Source: Paraburkholderia hiiakae (GTDB lineage: Bacteria > Pseudomonadota > Gammaproteobacteria > Burkholderiales > Burkholderiaceae). From it: DNA of 64,000 bases. A program made the translations under genes and the position numbers. This document shows, one piece after another, positions 26,878-35,581 of the stretch. The first letter of the stretch is position 1, and every line of letters begins with the position of its first letter. The notes under the pieces are model-generated. The model saw only the letters and a list, made by a program, of their open reading frames with translations. It was not told the origin of the DNA and did not search any database. Location of the stretch: the NCBI RefSeq assembly GCF_904848665.1, contig NZ_CAJHCQ010000014.1:62001-126000 (forward strand), given 5' to 3'.

Positions 26878-28086
26878 TCAACGCGTCACCAGTTCGTACA
26901 CGTCGGAGAAGTCCACATCGCGCGCAACGAAGATTGTCGTCATCGACCCGTACTGCGAATACGCGGTCGGCGGCACGTTGATGGTGTTGCGCAGCGCTTC
27001 GGCCGCTACCTCACCACCGGCATTCGTGGTGTTGTTAAACTGGATCCCGCTACTGCCCGAGTTCGCGGCCAGTGTCGACAGCGCCTGACCGGCATCGCTG
27101 ATCAGGCTGACCATCATGGCGCCGCCAAACCGCGTCCAGAAGTGGTTGTCGACGTAGGCCGGCAGGCCACTGCCGCCGAGCGCATCGGCCGCAGGCGAAT
27201 CGAGTTGCACCTTTACGCCGTCAGGCGTCGTCAGCCGCGTCCAGATCACGAAGATCCGCGCCTGACCCTGCATCAGCGCCTGCCGCTGCTCGCCCACGAC
27301 CTCGGAGCCACGCTCGACCAGCAGCACCTTGCCGTTCGCCGAGTACACGTCTTTCGCCACGTGGCAGGTGGTCATGCCCGGGTAGTCGGTCACGATCTCC
27401 GCACCCTGCACGCACGGGATCGTGGTGCCCGCGATCAGCAGGTAGTCACGCGACGGCATCAGTTCCGCCTTCACCGTTTCCAGCTTCGATGGCTGCAACT
27501 TGCTGTCCAGTCCATCCTTCGCAAATCCGGCATGCGAATTGGTCAACCCGGGCGTGCCATCAGGGGCTGCCGCGTCGGGCGTCTTCTCATCCTTGACGGT
27601 GAGCAGCACGTCGCCATCGAGCTTGCGTTGTGCCGGCGTCTCCACCGCGCTGGCCGCCGTCGCTGCAGCAGCGCCGTTTCCATTCGCCGCACTGGCTGCG
27701 TTCGCATGCGCAGGTGTAGCAAGCGCCGCGCTAGCCGCGGCCGCTTCCGACGCCATCGCCGCTTCCTCTGCCCGCTGCTTCTCGATCTTTGCCTTGTCGC
27801 GCGCAAAGTCGTGCCGGTCATCTGACGGCTTGTCCTTTGCCGCTTCCGCCCTTGCCGCCTCGGACTCGGCGTGATGCTGCGCCGACCACCGCTTGATCGC
27901 GACACCCACTGCGATCGCGCCGAACAGCAGGATCAGCACCATCCCAATGACGATCGGTAGCATCCGGAACGGGCTCTGGCGCTTCGTGCGGCCAACACCC
28001 GGCACCCCGCGCTCGCCTATGCCGGCGGGCTCGACCGGTGTCGGGTTCGCCAGGTTCGGACCGTTCAGATTGATATCGTCACTCAC
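26878..28086 (-). CDS. virB10: VirB10 core-complex protein
   Basis: 402 aa. A cytoplasmic N-terminus, one membrane helix at about 40-62 (MLPIVIGMVLILLFGAIAVGVAI), an Ala/Lys-rich periplasmic linker and a C-terminal TrbI/VirB10 beta-barrel domain (LIAGTTIPCVQGAEIVTDYPGMTTCHVAKDVYSANGKVLLVERGSEVVGE). VirB10 spans both membranes and gates the channel. The start overlaps the virB9 stop by eight bases. Confidence 0.95.
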   Translation of the reverse strand: MSDDINLNGPNLANPTPVEPAGIGERGVPGVGRTKRQSPFRMLPIVIGMVLILLFGAIAVGVAIKRWSAQHHAESEAARAEAAKDKPSDDRHDFARDKAKIEKQRAEEAAMASEAAAASAALATPAHANAASAANGNGAAAATAASAVETPAQRKLDGDVLLTVKDEKTPDAAAPDGTPGLTNSHAGFAKDGLDSKLQPSKLETVKAELMPSRDYLLIAGTTIPCVQGAEIVTDYPGMTTCHVAKDVYSANGKVLLVERGSEVVGEQRQALMQGQARIFVIWTRLTTPDGVKVQLDSPAADALGGSGLPAYVDNHFWTRFGGAMMVSLISDAGQALSTLAANSGSSGIQFNNTTNAGGEVAAEALRNTINVPPTAYSQYGSMTTIFVARDVDFSDVYELVTR

Positions 28087-28915
28087 CGCCCGCCTCCCTT
28101 TGCTTCACGAGACGCACCGTGCCCGGAATCGTCGTGCCTGTCGGGTTCAGCTGGCCGTCTGGCCGGTATGCATTGTTGCGAATGCCGAGTACGGCGTCCC
28201 CCAGGCGCAGGTTGAAGCGCTGCGCCGTGTCGTGCACCACGAGCACGGGGCCGCGCACGTCATCAGGATTGACGAGCGCTTCCTTGCCGTCCCCGTACAC
28301 GCGATAGATCTGCGGCAGGTCGCGGCTCGTACTGAACTCGAAGTAGGTAAAGCGGCCGTCATCCCACAACGCCGTTGGCGCGAGTGTCGTGTCACCATGC
28401 ATCTCGTAATTGAAGTTACCCACGCCAGGCGTGCTGACGGTCTGCGCCAGCAGTGCCCGCGCTTCGGCCGAGCGCACCGCGGCGGCCGCCGACGCCTTTG
28501 CACGCGTGTCCGGATAATCGAAGGTCAGCGACCAGACTGCTTCCTCGTGCCTCCTGACCGGGACCAGCTTGAGCACATAGCGACGTCTGTTCGTGAGCAG
28601 AATCAGGTTGGTGGCCGCCTGCGGTGCCTTCGGCTTGAAGAAGAAGCCGTTGCCGGCCGGGCCAGCCGTCCATGCCTTACCGTCGCCCATGCCGCCGCCG
28701 TCGATTTTTTCGCCTTTCTCGAAGACGAGGACAGTCGCCTCGCCCGGGCGATAGGCGATCCGGTACGTCTCATTCGGGTCATACACGGCGCACGCAATGT
28801 GCCGGTCACTGCCGCACGCACCGGGCACGACTTCGGCGACAGCCCGTAGCGACATGCCGAATAGCGCGGCAGCGATCGACGCTGCAGTAAGCGCTTTCGG
28901 GAACCGGATGGTCAT
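28079..28915 (-). CDS. virB9: VirB9 outer-core protein
   Basis: 278 aa with a signal peptide (ALTAASIAAALFGMSLRAVAEV). Residues 35-115 carry the VirB9 N-terminal pattern (CAVYDPNETYRIAYRPGEATVLVFEKGE) and the C-terminal domain shows DDGRFTYFEFSTSRDLPQIYRVYGDGKEALVN. It binds the lipoprotein VirB7 in the outer-membrane ring. Start overlaps virB8's end by four bases. Confidence 0.95.
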   Translation of the reverse strand: MTIRFPKALTAASIAAALFGMSLRAVAEVVPGACGSDRHIACAVYDPNETYRIAYRPGEATVLVFEKGEKIDGGGMGDGKAWTAGPAGNGFFFKPKAPQAATNLILLTNRRRYVLKLVPVRRHEEAVWSLTFDYPDTRAKASAAAAVRSAEARALLAQTVSTPGVGNFNYEMHGDTTLAPTALWDDGRFTYFEFSTSRDLPQIYRVYGDGKEALVNPDDVRGPVLVVHDTAQRFNLRLGDAVLGIRNNAYRPDGQLNPTGTTIPGTVRLVKQREAGGE

Positions 28916-29814
28916 GGGTTGGCCCCTCCGGCCGGTGCGCTCAAGGACATACTTGACGGTGCCGACTGGGACGATGTGGCCGCGGACGGCATCGGTGTCG
29001 CGCCGTCTGCGGTGCTGCGCGTCCAGTCGCGGTCGACCGAGTAGCTGGTGACACGAAAGCCCGTTGGATTGAGCTCCTGTTCGTCGCTGCGGGTCGGCAG
29101 ATCGCCTATCTCGTAGGTGATCGTCGCGACCCAGTATTCGGTTTTAGGCGGCGGTGGCGTCGAGCCGCCCAGCGACGGCAGCGAAAGCATCGTCTTCGAG
29201 AAGAACACCTGTGCGGTGGATCCAACGAACGTAATCGCACCTGGGCGCACGATCACACGATATTTGTCTGTGAGCACGTTTTGCGGCGAGTTCTTGCGGT
29301 TGTAGAGCGCCGCGTACAACGCCTGCTCGCGTGGCGAGTTCATCAGCGTCACGGTGTCGTACGCATCCTGGATCGTGTACCAGTCGTACTTCTCGCGCAG
29401 CTTGACATACGTGCGCAGTGCTGCCCGCACCTCGAGTTCACCGAACGTCACGGATCCGCTGTGCGCGACATCAATCACCTGCACGTCGCCGGTCGCGGTG
29501 TTGTCCTTAATAATCACGGGTGGTGACGGTCTCTTTAGTTCTACTAAAGCCGATGAGCCAAGAATTGAGATAAGTGCGACGAACATGGCCCCGCCCGCAA
29601 CACGCCATGCAATCTTCGTCATGTTTTCCTGCAGCTGCTGCCGGGACTTCTCGAACGAGAGGGCTTCCCTGAAATACATCCGCGCCATCTCGCGCGGATC
29701 GGCGTCGGCGAGTTTCGCCGCAATGTGCTGCAGCGCGGCCGCGCAATTGCCGTCGACGGCAACGGCGACTGGCTCAGGCTGCGCCCGCGCCGGCTTGCAT
29801 GGCATCCATTTCAT
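28912..29814 (-). CDS. virB8: VirB8 inner-membrane assembly protein
   Basis: The ATG at 29814 (MKWMPCKPARAQ) follows gggagtggg and overlaps the virB7 stop as ATGA; the longer frame to 29916 is not needed. 300 aa with one membrane helix (RVAGGAMFVALISILGSSALVEL) and the periplasmic VirB8 domain (VRAALRTYVKLREKYDWYTIQDAYDTVTLMNSPREQALYAALY, VGSTAQVFFSKT, VATITYEI, NPTGFRVTSYSVDRD). It nucleates assembly of the channel. Confidence 0.94.
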   Translation of the reverse strand: MKWMPCKPARAQPEPVAVAVDGNCAAALQHIAAKLADADPREMARMYFREALSFEKSRQQLQENMTKIAWRVAGGAMFVALISILGSSALVELKRPSPPVIIKDNTATGDVQVIDVAHSGSVTFGELEVRAALRTYVKLREKYDWYTIQDAYDTVTLMNSPREQALYAALYNRKNSPQNVLTDKYRVIVRPGAITFVGSTAQVFFSKTMLSLPSLGGSTPPPPKTEYWVATITYEIGDLPTRSDEQELNPTGFRVTSYSVDRDWTRSTADGATPMPSAATSSQSAPSSMSLSAPAGGANP

Positions 29815-29936
29815 GGCCCACTCCCCTGTGTCGCATGGTTGACGGGCATCCACGGCCCCTCCGGTTGCGTCGGCTTTGGTGTCGACGAGCACGCAGCAAG
29901 GAGCGCGGCGCTGCAAAGCACGACGATAAATTTCAC
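29811..29936 (-). CDS. virB7: VirB7-like lipoprotein
   Basis: I take the GTG at 29936, which has ggag eight bases ahead and opens MKFIVVLCSAALLAACSS (GTG read as Met). Lipobox LAAC gives an acylated Cys, leaving a mature peptide of about 27 residues with GPWMPVNH, the PVN motif that VirB7 proteins use to hold VirB9. 41 aa in all is right for the family. It overlaps virB8 by four bases. Confidence 0.82.
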   Translation of the reverse strand: MKFIVVLCSAALLAACSSTPKPTQPEGPWMPVNHATQGSGP

Positions 29937-29999
29937 GTCAATCTCCGATCGGGGTGCATTGTCCGCCGTCGCTGGCTGCTCCGACGGACGGCCCATCAT

Positions 30000-30356
30000 T
30001 TACTTCGAGCGTTCAAACTCGGCTCCGGGAACAACAAGATGTCCAGTTGCCTTGTCGATCGTGATGACGTACGGAACCCCACCACTTACAACCATCTTTC
30101 CGTCCTGCGCTACGGCTGGCTCTCGCACGATTTTCCATTTATCCGCTTCGCCGTCGGCACCGAGATTGGGAACCTTGTGTGAAACGTAGAAGTCGTCTCC
30201 ATCACCATTCCGGGCAATGTTCACTTCGAACCAGCCGTTCTGGCTGACGCGTTTCCATGTGCCCACGAATTCGTTGCCGTCATGCTTACCGCAACCGAAT
30301 TGTGTCAATGACACAATGACCACAACTGCCGCAGTCATAAACCGGATGGCCCTCAT
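30000..30356 (-). CDS. small lipoprotein, possible entry-exclusion protein
   Basis: From the ATG at 30356 (RBS aggagg) the protein opens MRAIRFMTAAVVVIVSLTQFGCG, a lipoprotein signal. The 96-residue mature part has FVGTWKRVSQNGWFEVNIARNGDG, a lipocalin-like strand pattern. It sits between virB6 and virB7. Lipoproteins in this part of T4SS operons often give surface/entry exclusion; here that is a guess from position. The start at 30437 lies inside virB6 and is less likely. Confidence 0.65.
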   Translation of the reverse strand: MRAIRFMTAAVVVIVSLTQFGCGKHDGNEFVGTWKRVSQNGWFEVNIARNGDGDDFYVSHKVPNLGADGEADKWKIVREPAVAQDGKMVVSGGVPYVITIDKATGHLVVPGAEFERSK

Positions 30357-30381
30357 CGATTCCTCCTGGTAGTAGTCAAGA

Positions 30382-31314
30382 TCAAGCACGGCCGATCGAG
30401 TTAGTGGACGCTGACGATGCGCCACCTCCGGAACCACCCATCAGCTTCATCGCCCTCATGGCTCCACTGGCCGCGTTGCCGATCTTACCGACCATCGATG
30501 AGATACCTACGCCACCTGCCAATTGCGATGCAAGTGACGGCATGCTCAGCGACACGACGATGAACACCAGCCCTGCAGCGATAATCTTTCCTTCAATGGT
30601 GTAGGTCAGCATGACGTCGCTGACACTGAAGCTCTTCGGCAGCACCGAGGTCATAAAGCTCACCTCGATTGCACCCACCGCACCGAACAACGCAACGAGC
30701 AGACCATAGTTCAGGCATTGCCCAACCCAGTTTTGGAAAAATTGCCGTGTCGGGGGAAACAGCGCCGCAACGATGAACGCGGGCCCGAGCGCAAGCAGCA
30801 ATCCAAGTGCGAACTTCGCAAGGATGATGTAGGCCGCCGCAATAGCAAGAAATGGCACGCCGACTAGGAGGATGCAGAGTGCGAGCACTGAAACCTCGAC
30901 GAACAGACCAACATCAGTAACGCCTAATCCGTTGTACATGCTCTTGATAGCGGATATGTAGAGATTCAACAACGTATCGAGCCCACTACTCAGACTGTTG
31001 CCACCCATCAAGGCACTACTCAGATCGTCCCCGAGGCCATTGAAGAATGGCACCACGTACTCGCTGTAGTAGCTGATATTCATCCCGAGCGTGAGCACAG
31101 CCGCCCACCCTGCCATCTTCAGCAGGAAGTCGGATATCGGGCTGTCGTTGTGGCCACGCCAGTACGACACGAGTACGAGCAGGACGTAGAGACTAAAGCA
31201 GGCAGCGACCAGCGGACTGATCAGTGAGATCATCCGGGCCGAGCCGGTATTAATCGTGTTCAGCACGTTCTGGTCGAACGAGTTGAACATTTCGGTAAAG
31301 ATCTGCAGTTGCAT
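30382..31314 (-). CDS. virB6: VirB6 polytopic membrane protein
   Basis: 310 aa with six or more hydrophobic segments (SLISPLVAACFSLYVLLVLVSYW, MAGWAAVLTLGMNISYY, VLALCILLVGVPFLAIAAAYIILAKFALGLLLALGPAFIVAALF, NYGLLVALFGAVGAI, IIAAGLVFIVVSLSM). The TrbL/VirB6 signature KFALGLLLALGPAFI is present. The C-terminal tail is Gly/Ser/Ala-rich. It forms part of the inner-membrane channel. RBS gcggag precedes the ATG. Confidence 0.93.
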   Translation of the reverse strand: MQLQIFTEMFNSFDQNVLNTINTGSARMISLISPLVAACFSLYVLLVLVSYWRGHNDSPISDFLLKMAGWAAVLTLGMNISYYSEYVVPFFNGLGDDLSSALMGGNSLSSGLDTLLNLYISAIKSMYNGLGVTDVGLFVEVSVLALCILLVGVPFLAIAAAYIILAKFALGLLLALGPAFIVAALFPPTRQFFQNWVGQCLNYGLLVALFGAVGAIEVSFMTSVLPKSFSVSDVMLTYTIEGKIIAAGLVFIVVSLSMPSLASQLAGGVGISSMVGKIGNAASGAMRAMKLMGGSGGGASSASTNSIGRA

Positions 31315-31328
31315 GGTCGCACTCCGCG

Positions 31329-31979
31329 TTATTGGTCGGCGTTGTCGTCGCCGTTCAGCCGTTGCTGCATGTCGCTATGGGCGGCCTGTTGCGCGAAATC
31401 CTTCTCCGCATCCTGAAGTCGCGCCGCGAGATCGAGGCGCATCTTTTCCGCGTTGATCGACGAGTTCTCTGCCGCCCACCGGTTTTGCAAATCGGCCTTC
31501 GCCGCCGGATCCTGCGTGAGGTTCGACTGCTGCATCAGCTGCTGGATGTTCGTCAGCCGGTCGATCGACGCCTGATACGAGCGCATCGCCATTGCCTTGT
31601 TGGCGGCCAGAGTATCGTTCAGACGTTGCTGCCCGGGCGTGTACGCAGTCATCCCCTCCTGGCTCTCGATACTGCTGGCGAGGCCGCTGATTCCGTTCAA
31701 CTGCCCGCTCTTCACTTCGTCGTAGACCGACTGCCACTGATCCGGCAGGTAGTTGCGCAGCGACGGGTCATTGAAGATGTTTCCGAGACCGCGATTGCCG
31801 ATTGTCGACTGGTACTGGTCCGAGAGCAGGCTGTATTGCTGCTCCAACTGCTTGACGGTCGAGATCGCCTGCGCGATCGCCTGCAGGTCGATCACCGGGA
31901 CACCCTGCGCGTGCGCCGCCTGCATCGAGAACGTGGCCGCGATCAATGCGGTGCCCGTCAAATTGCGAATGATTTTCAT
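31329..31979 (-). CDS. virB5: VirB5 minor pilin subunit
   Basis: From the ATG at 31979 the protein opens MKIIRNLTGTALIAATFSMQAAHAQG, a standard signal peptide, then VPVIDLQAIAQAISTVKQLEQQYSLLSDQYQSTIGNRGLGNIF and a long helical body typical of VirB5 (TrbJ/VirB5). It caps the conjugative pilus. Unusually the frame continues upstream without a stop to an ATG at 32201 that overlaps the virB4 stop; see the separate entry. Confidence 0.9.
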   Translation of the reverse strand: MKIIRNLTGTALIAATFSMQAAHAQGVPVIDLQAIAQAISTVKQLEQQYSLLSDQYQSTIGNRGLGNIFNDPSLRNYLPDQWQSVYDEVKSGQLNGISGLASSIESQEGMTAYTPGQQRLNDTLAANKAMAMRSYQASIDRLTNIQQLMQQSNLTQDPAAKADLQNRWAAENSSINAEKMRLDLAARLQDAEKDFAQQAAHSDMQQRLNGDDNADQ

Positions 31980-32201
31980 CGTCATGCTCCCAAGCTGGAC
32001 TGCTGTTGTCGGCAAACCATCGCAATACAATGCGGCGGCGGCCAGTCCAGCGCAGCCAGTCGAGCAAACCACAAGCAAAACGCGCTCGGCGCCCACTCTC
32101 CGGTGCCAGCGCCCGTCGTGCTCGTCCGCCCGCTCCTTGAGCTGTTCGCGCGTCGCTGGCTCGATCGCCGACGAAAGGTGAAGATCGTGTGTCGTCGTCA
32201 T
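31980..32201 (-). CDS. in-frame 74-codon extension ahead of virB5, with a membrane helix
   Basis: The ATG at 32201 overlaps the virB4 stop (ATGA), exactly the coupling used elsewhere in the operon. The reading frame runs MTTTHDLHLSSAIEPATREQLKERADEHDGRW, then a hydrophobic segment VLLVVCSTGCAGLAAAALY, then enters virB5 with no stop codon. Either a 290-aa fused VirB5 with a second membrane segment is made, or translation from both starts occurs. Small one-helix proteins at this spot are known in other operons, so a lost stop codon joining two genes is possible. Confidence 0.45.
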
Positions 32202-34597
32202 TCGGTTTCCTCAACAAGTTCGGCCTCGTGCTTGCGATCGCGTTTGCCCTTGCGGCGTGCCTGGAACAGCTGCATTCGCAGGTCCGTGTCGCCATGTGCG
32301 TCGCGCGTGCATTCTTCCCAGATCGCAACGTTGTCCAGACTGCTGGAAAGCACCGCGATCTCGTCGTTCATGCCGCCCAGGTCCAGTGTTGCAAACGCCG
32401 ACTGGTTGCTCTGCTTGATCAGGAACGTACGAGACTCCTTCGACAGCCTCTTGAGCGTGTCGAATTCGCGGTCGGTCAGGTTCAGGAGCTTGTAACCGTC
32501 GTGCGTCGCGTCCGGATTCGGCAGATAGATCTTTGTCGCCGTCAGGTCGCGGATCTCAGCGAAAACCGGACACTGGATTGCGTCCTCCGGCGACTGCGAA
32601 TCTAGGATCAGGAATTCGTCTGCCTTGCGGCCCGTCTTGAGTGACTTGCGGATCAGCTCCTGCGTGGTGGGGTAGCTGGCCGGCAGCCAGAATTCGGCAA
32701 TCACCGTCGCGAGCAGGCCGCCCCTCTTCTGCATCTGGTCCTTGAGGTACAGCAGGTGTGCAAGCACCGGCTCCGTGGCCGCATAGTCTTTCTTCAGGAA
32801 GTCAGTGACGTCGTAACCGATCCGGCGCACGTCGGTAATGTTCGTCAGCGCATCCGGTACGTTGTCCAGCGCCCATGCGAATCGACCGTTGGTTGCGCCA
32901 CACCACTGGCTCAGACGTACCCACAGGCCGTTCTCGTCGCTCGTATCCGGAATCGACTCCAGCAGGCGGCTGAACGTCCTGTGCTCGATGTTCTCCAGCT
33001 TCATGACGGTGTCGACCGCGTGCTTGATCTGCCGCTGGTCATCAGCACTGAGCTTGCCGTTCTCGTCGCGGCAGCAGGCACCCACCAGGTCGTAAAGGTG
33101 CGCGAGGTTGCGCTTCGTCTCGGGCAGGCCAAACGGCGCAAGACCGGTCGGCTCGCCTTCGCGCAGCGTGTAGTAAACAGCGCCCATCTCCTCGAGGAAG
33201 ATCCGCAGACCCTGATCGAGGTCGAGCGCGAAGATCTTCGGGTCGAACCGCTCGAGGAAGGCGAGCAGCATCGTCTCGAGGGTGGTCTTGCCCGTGCCAG
33301 TCGAGCCGAGAATGAGCGTGTGGCCGGCAACCTTCTCACCCACGCTATCCTCATCCAGGCGCGAAGCGTGACAGTTCAGGCTGAACAGGCTCTTCGCGAC
33401 GGTCTGCACCGGCATGAGGGCCGAGCCGTCGCCGAGCGGATTGCCGCGTGCCTTGCCGGCCGAATAGGTATGCATCGAAAACGACGACGCGAGACTGCGG
33501 GTGGATTTCGGCATCGGCCGCGGCTTCGTCCTGAATCCCGGCACCTGACTCATGTACGTGAACGGTGCCGATGCCGTCGCCTTCACGAACTTGAAACCGC
33601 AATCGTTCAGCGCCCGACTTGTTACGTACGCGCCGTTGCTGATGGCCTTCTCTGGCGTGTCGCCGTACACGACGAGCGCACCGTGATAGTCGCCGAATGC
33701 GAGATCCCGACCGGCGATCAGCGCCACCGCATCTCCCAGTTCGTTGATCTGGTGCTTCGCCTTGTCTTCGACCGACCGCAGGTGATTGATCTGGTCTTCG
33801 ATCGCCTTCATCGCTTCGGCTGTGCTCAGACAGCCCAGGCTCTGCGTGAGGGTGAATTCGACGGGCAGAGACAGCAGCGGATTCGTCTGCCCCCAGCCGG
33901 CCTTCGGGAAATCCTTCAGGTCGTAACAGACCGCGAACCGGGTTGAGCGATCGGTGCGAATTTCAACCGTGTCGTAGTGGAAGTGCAGGTGCGACGTCTG
34001 GATCAGGTCGCGTCCGGTTGCGTGCGTGACCGGCACACGCTCATCGACGCCATTCACGAGCTCGCCGATGAACTGATACGCCTCCGAGAACAGGATGCCG
34101 TTGTGCCCGTATGTTTCGAGCAGTTGAGGATCGTAGGCAACGAGGGCTTTCATCAGCCCCTCGCCCAGCTCCTCGAGCTCGCGCACCGTCTCGTCCAGAT
34201 CGTCGCCCTGCAGGATCGCGGTGATGTAGAAGCTGTTCTCGAAGTGATCGTGCCTGCGGAAGCGCTGCAGGTATTTGTCGACGGCCTGCTGGATGAACGG
34301 ATTGTAGAAACGATACTCGTCGCCAAACGAGATGTTGCGCCGGCGAAACGTGGTCCACAGCGACAGGCGGCTGCCTTTCTCGAGCGTCATCGCGGCCAGC
34401 TGACGGTTCCAGCTGTCGTAGCGTGCTTCGATCTCTCCACGGCTCACCGATTCGAACGGTACACCGTTCACGCGCATCACCAAGAAGGCGCCGCCGTTGT
34501 CGACGCTCGTCGCCGTTTCCGACACCGGACGGCCGATGCGCGGCAGCTTGTCCTCCGCGGACGAAACGAGCCGGTTCAGTTCGTTGGTCACGCGCAT
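32198..34597 (-). CDS. virB4: VirB4 secretion ATPase
   Basis: I use the ATG at 34597 (MRVTNELNRLVSSAEDKLP) with ggaga upstream; the frame is open further but overlaps the previous small gene. The 799-aa protein has the CagE/TrbE/VirB4 N-terminal domain and the ATPase part with Walker A LILGSTGTGKTTLETMLL, Walker B-like DPKIFALDLDQGLRIFLEEMG, and the C-terminal KTGRKADEFLILDSQSPEDAIQCPVFAEIRDLTATKIYLPNP. It is the largest energy source of the T4SS. Confidence 0.96.
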   Translation of the reverse strand: MRVTNELNRLVSSAEDKLPRIGRPVSETATSVDNGGAFLVMRVNGVPFESVSRGEIEARYDSWNRQLAAMTLEKGSRLSLWTTFRRRNISFGDEYRFYNPFIQQAVDKYLQRFRRHDHFENSFYITAILQGDDLDETVRELEELGEGLMKALVAYDPQLLETYGHNGILFSEAYQFIGELVNGVDERVPVTHATGRDLIQTSHLHFHYDTVEIRTDRSTRFAVCYDLKDFPKAGWGQTNPLLSLPVEFTLTQSLGCLSTAEAMKAIEDQINHLRSVEDKAKHQINELGDAVALIAGRDLAFGDYHGALVVYGDTPEKAISNGAYVTSRALNDCGFKFVKATASAPFTYMSQVPGFRTKPRPMPKSTRSLASSFSMHTYSAGKARGNPLGDGSALMPVQTVAKSLFSLNCHASRLDEDSVGEKVAGHTLILGSTGTGKTTLETMLLAFLERFDPKIFALDLDQGLRIFLEEMGAVYYTLREGEPTGLAPFGLPETKRNLAHLYDLVGACCRDENGKLSADDQRQIKHAVDTVMKLENIEHRTFSRLLESIPDTSDENGLWVRLSQWCGATNGRFAWALDNVPDALTNITDVRRIGYDVTDFLKKDYAATEPVLAHLLYLKDQMQKRGGLLATVIAEFWLPASYPTTQELIRKSLKTGRKADEFLILDSQSPEDAIQCPVFAEIRDLTATKIYLPNPDATHDGYKLLNLTDREFDTLKRLSKESRTFLIKQSNQSAFATLDLGGMNDEIAVLSSSLDNVAIWEECTRDAHGDTDLRMQLFQARRKGKRDRKHEAELVEETE

Positions 34598-34797
34598 GCT
34601 TCGTCTCCCGCGTACGGCGTGTCGTCCGCGCCGCGAATGCGGCGGCGCTCCTCCGCGAGCCGGCGAAACACGGCATACATTGTCTTGCCCGAACCGGGAG
34701 CAAGAGCCGTCATGGCGAAGCCCACAATAGGCGGGCACGCACTGTCAGCGCCATCTGATGACAACGCAGGATCGTGCGCAGGCTTGCGGTCATTCAT
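34588..34797 (-). CDS. small overlapping protein between virB3 and virB4
   Basis: 69 aa from the ATG at 34797, overlapping the virB3 stop by eight bases and the virB4 start by ten. The sequence includes PIVGFAMTALAPGSGKTMYAVFRRLAEERRRIRG, which contains a P-loop-like APGSGKT, but the protein is too short to be an ATPase. The middle could be a short amphipathic or membrane-touching helix. It may be a relic or a coupling peptide; no family recognised. Confidence 0.45.
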   Translation of the reverse strand: MNDRKPAHDPALSSDGADSACPPIVGFAMTALAPGSGKTMYAVFRRLAEERRRIRGADDTPYAGDEACA

Positions 34798-35218
34798 CTT
34801 CGTCCTCCTCTGCCTGCGTAAGCAGGCGATGACGCAGCGCCTCAAAGCGCTCAAAGTCCCGGCCACGCGCGAACGCGCGGGTGTACACGTCCTGGTCGCG
34901 GCCGTAGTGCATCGGTGCGAGCGTGTACGTCTTGCCGAATACCGACACGCGGCGGCGATCCAGCCAGCAGCGAAATTCCAGCCACGTCAGGCGCAGTGCC
35001 TGGTCATCTGTCTCGCAGACATGCCGGAAAAACAGGAAGACGGGCACGCCAGCCGAGCCGATCAACAGGCCGCCAGGCCCAAGCACGAAGCCGCCGACCA
35101 TACTTGTGATCAGCGATGTGCAGCCGATGATCAGCGCCGGAAACATCGGGACACCGCCGATCATCGCGGTACGGTTCAGACCCGCGTAGGAGGGGTACAG
35201 CGTGCGTTCGTCTTCCAT
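34790..35218 (-). CDS. virB3: VirB3 inner-membrane protein
   Basis: 142 aa. The N-terminal half has the VirB3 pattern YPSYAGLNRTAMIGGVPMFPALIIGCTSLITSMVGGFVLGPGGLLIGSAGVPVFLFFRHVCETDDQALRL with two hydrophobic hairpin segments. The C-terminal half (WLDRRRVSVFGKTYTLAPMHYGRD) is soluble and longer than in some VirB3 proteins. It pairs with VirB4. Confidence 0.9.
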   Translation of the reverse strand: MEDERTLYPSYAGLNRTAMIGGVPMFPALIIGCTSLITSMVGGFVLGPGGLLIGSAGVPVFLFFRHVCETDDQALRLTWLEFRCWLDRRRVSVFGKTYTLAPMHYGRDQDVYTRAFARGRDFERFEALRHRLLTQAEEDEDE

Positions 35219-35224
35219 GGTGAT

Positions 35225-35569
35225 TCAGGCGAAGAGTCCGAACGCCCAGCCGGCGAGCACGAGTGCCGAACCCACGCCGGCCACCTTCGCGATGCCGCCA
35301 CCGAAGTCATGAATCCAGTCGGCCTTATTGGACCAGCACTGGACCCCAACCCACAGCAGATACGAACCAGCCATCACGCCACAGAATCCGTAAAACCATA
35401 GCGTGAAGGTGTTGGCCGCTGACGTGCCCGCTGCTAGGCCACCGCCCGCCCGGGCTCCGCGGGCGGCCATGGACATGACCACGGCGCCGATGCGCCCGGC
35501 ACTCCTGCCACGCAAACGCACCAAAGCCGCGGCACGGCCGGTCAAGGGTTCGAGAAGAATCGTCTTCAT
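35225..35569 (-). CDS. virB2: VirB2/TrbC-type major pilin
   Basis: 114 aa. The N-terminal ~45 residues are basic and Ala-rich and would be processed, followed by the pilin core with two helices: ANTFTLWFYGFCGVMAGSYLLWVGVQCW and HDFGGGIAKVAGVGSALVLAGWAFGLF. Position between virB1 and virB3 and the double-helix layout fit VirB2. The processing site is not clear from sequence. Confidence 0.85.
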   Translation of the reverse strand: MKTILLEPLTGRAAALVRLRGRSAGRIGAVVMSMAARGARAGGGLAAGTSAANTFTLWFYGFCGVMAGSYLLWVGVQCWSNKADWIHDFGGGIAKVAGVGSALVLAGWAFGLFA

Positions 35570-35581
35570 CTGCCTGCTCCG

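Noticed and set aside
30000..30437. Longer start for the lipoprotein between virB6 and virB7
   Set aside because: The extra 27 residues would overlap virB6 and precede a complete lipoprotein signal with its own RBS.
32756..33946. 396-aa plus-strand frame opposite virB4
   Set aside because: Antisense of a strongly conserved gene; no start signal or family.
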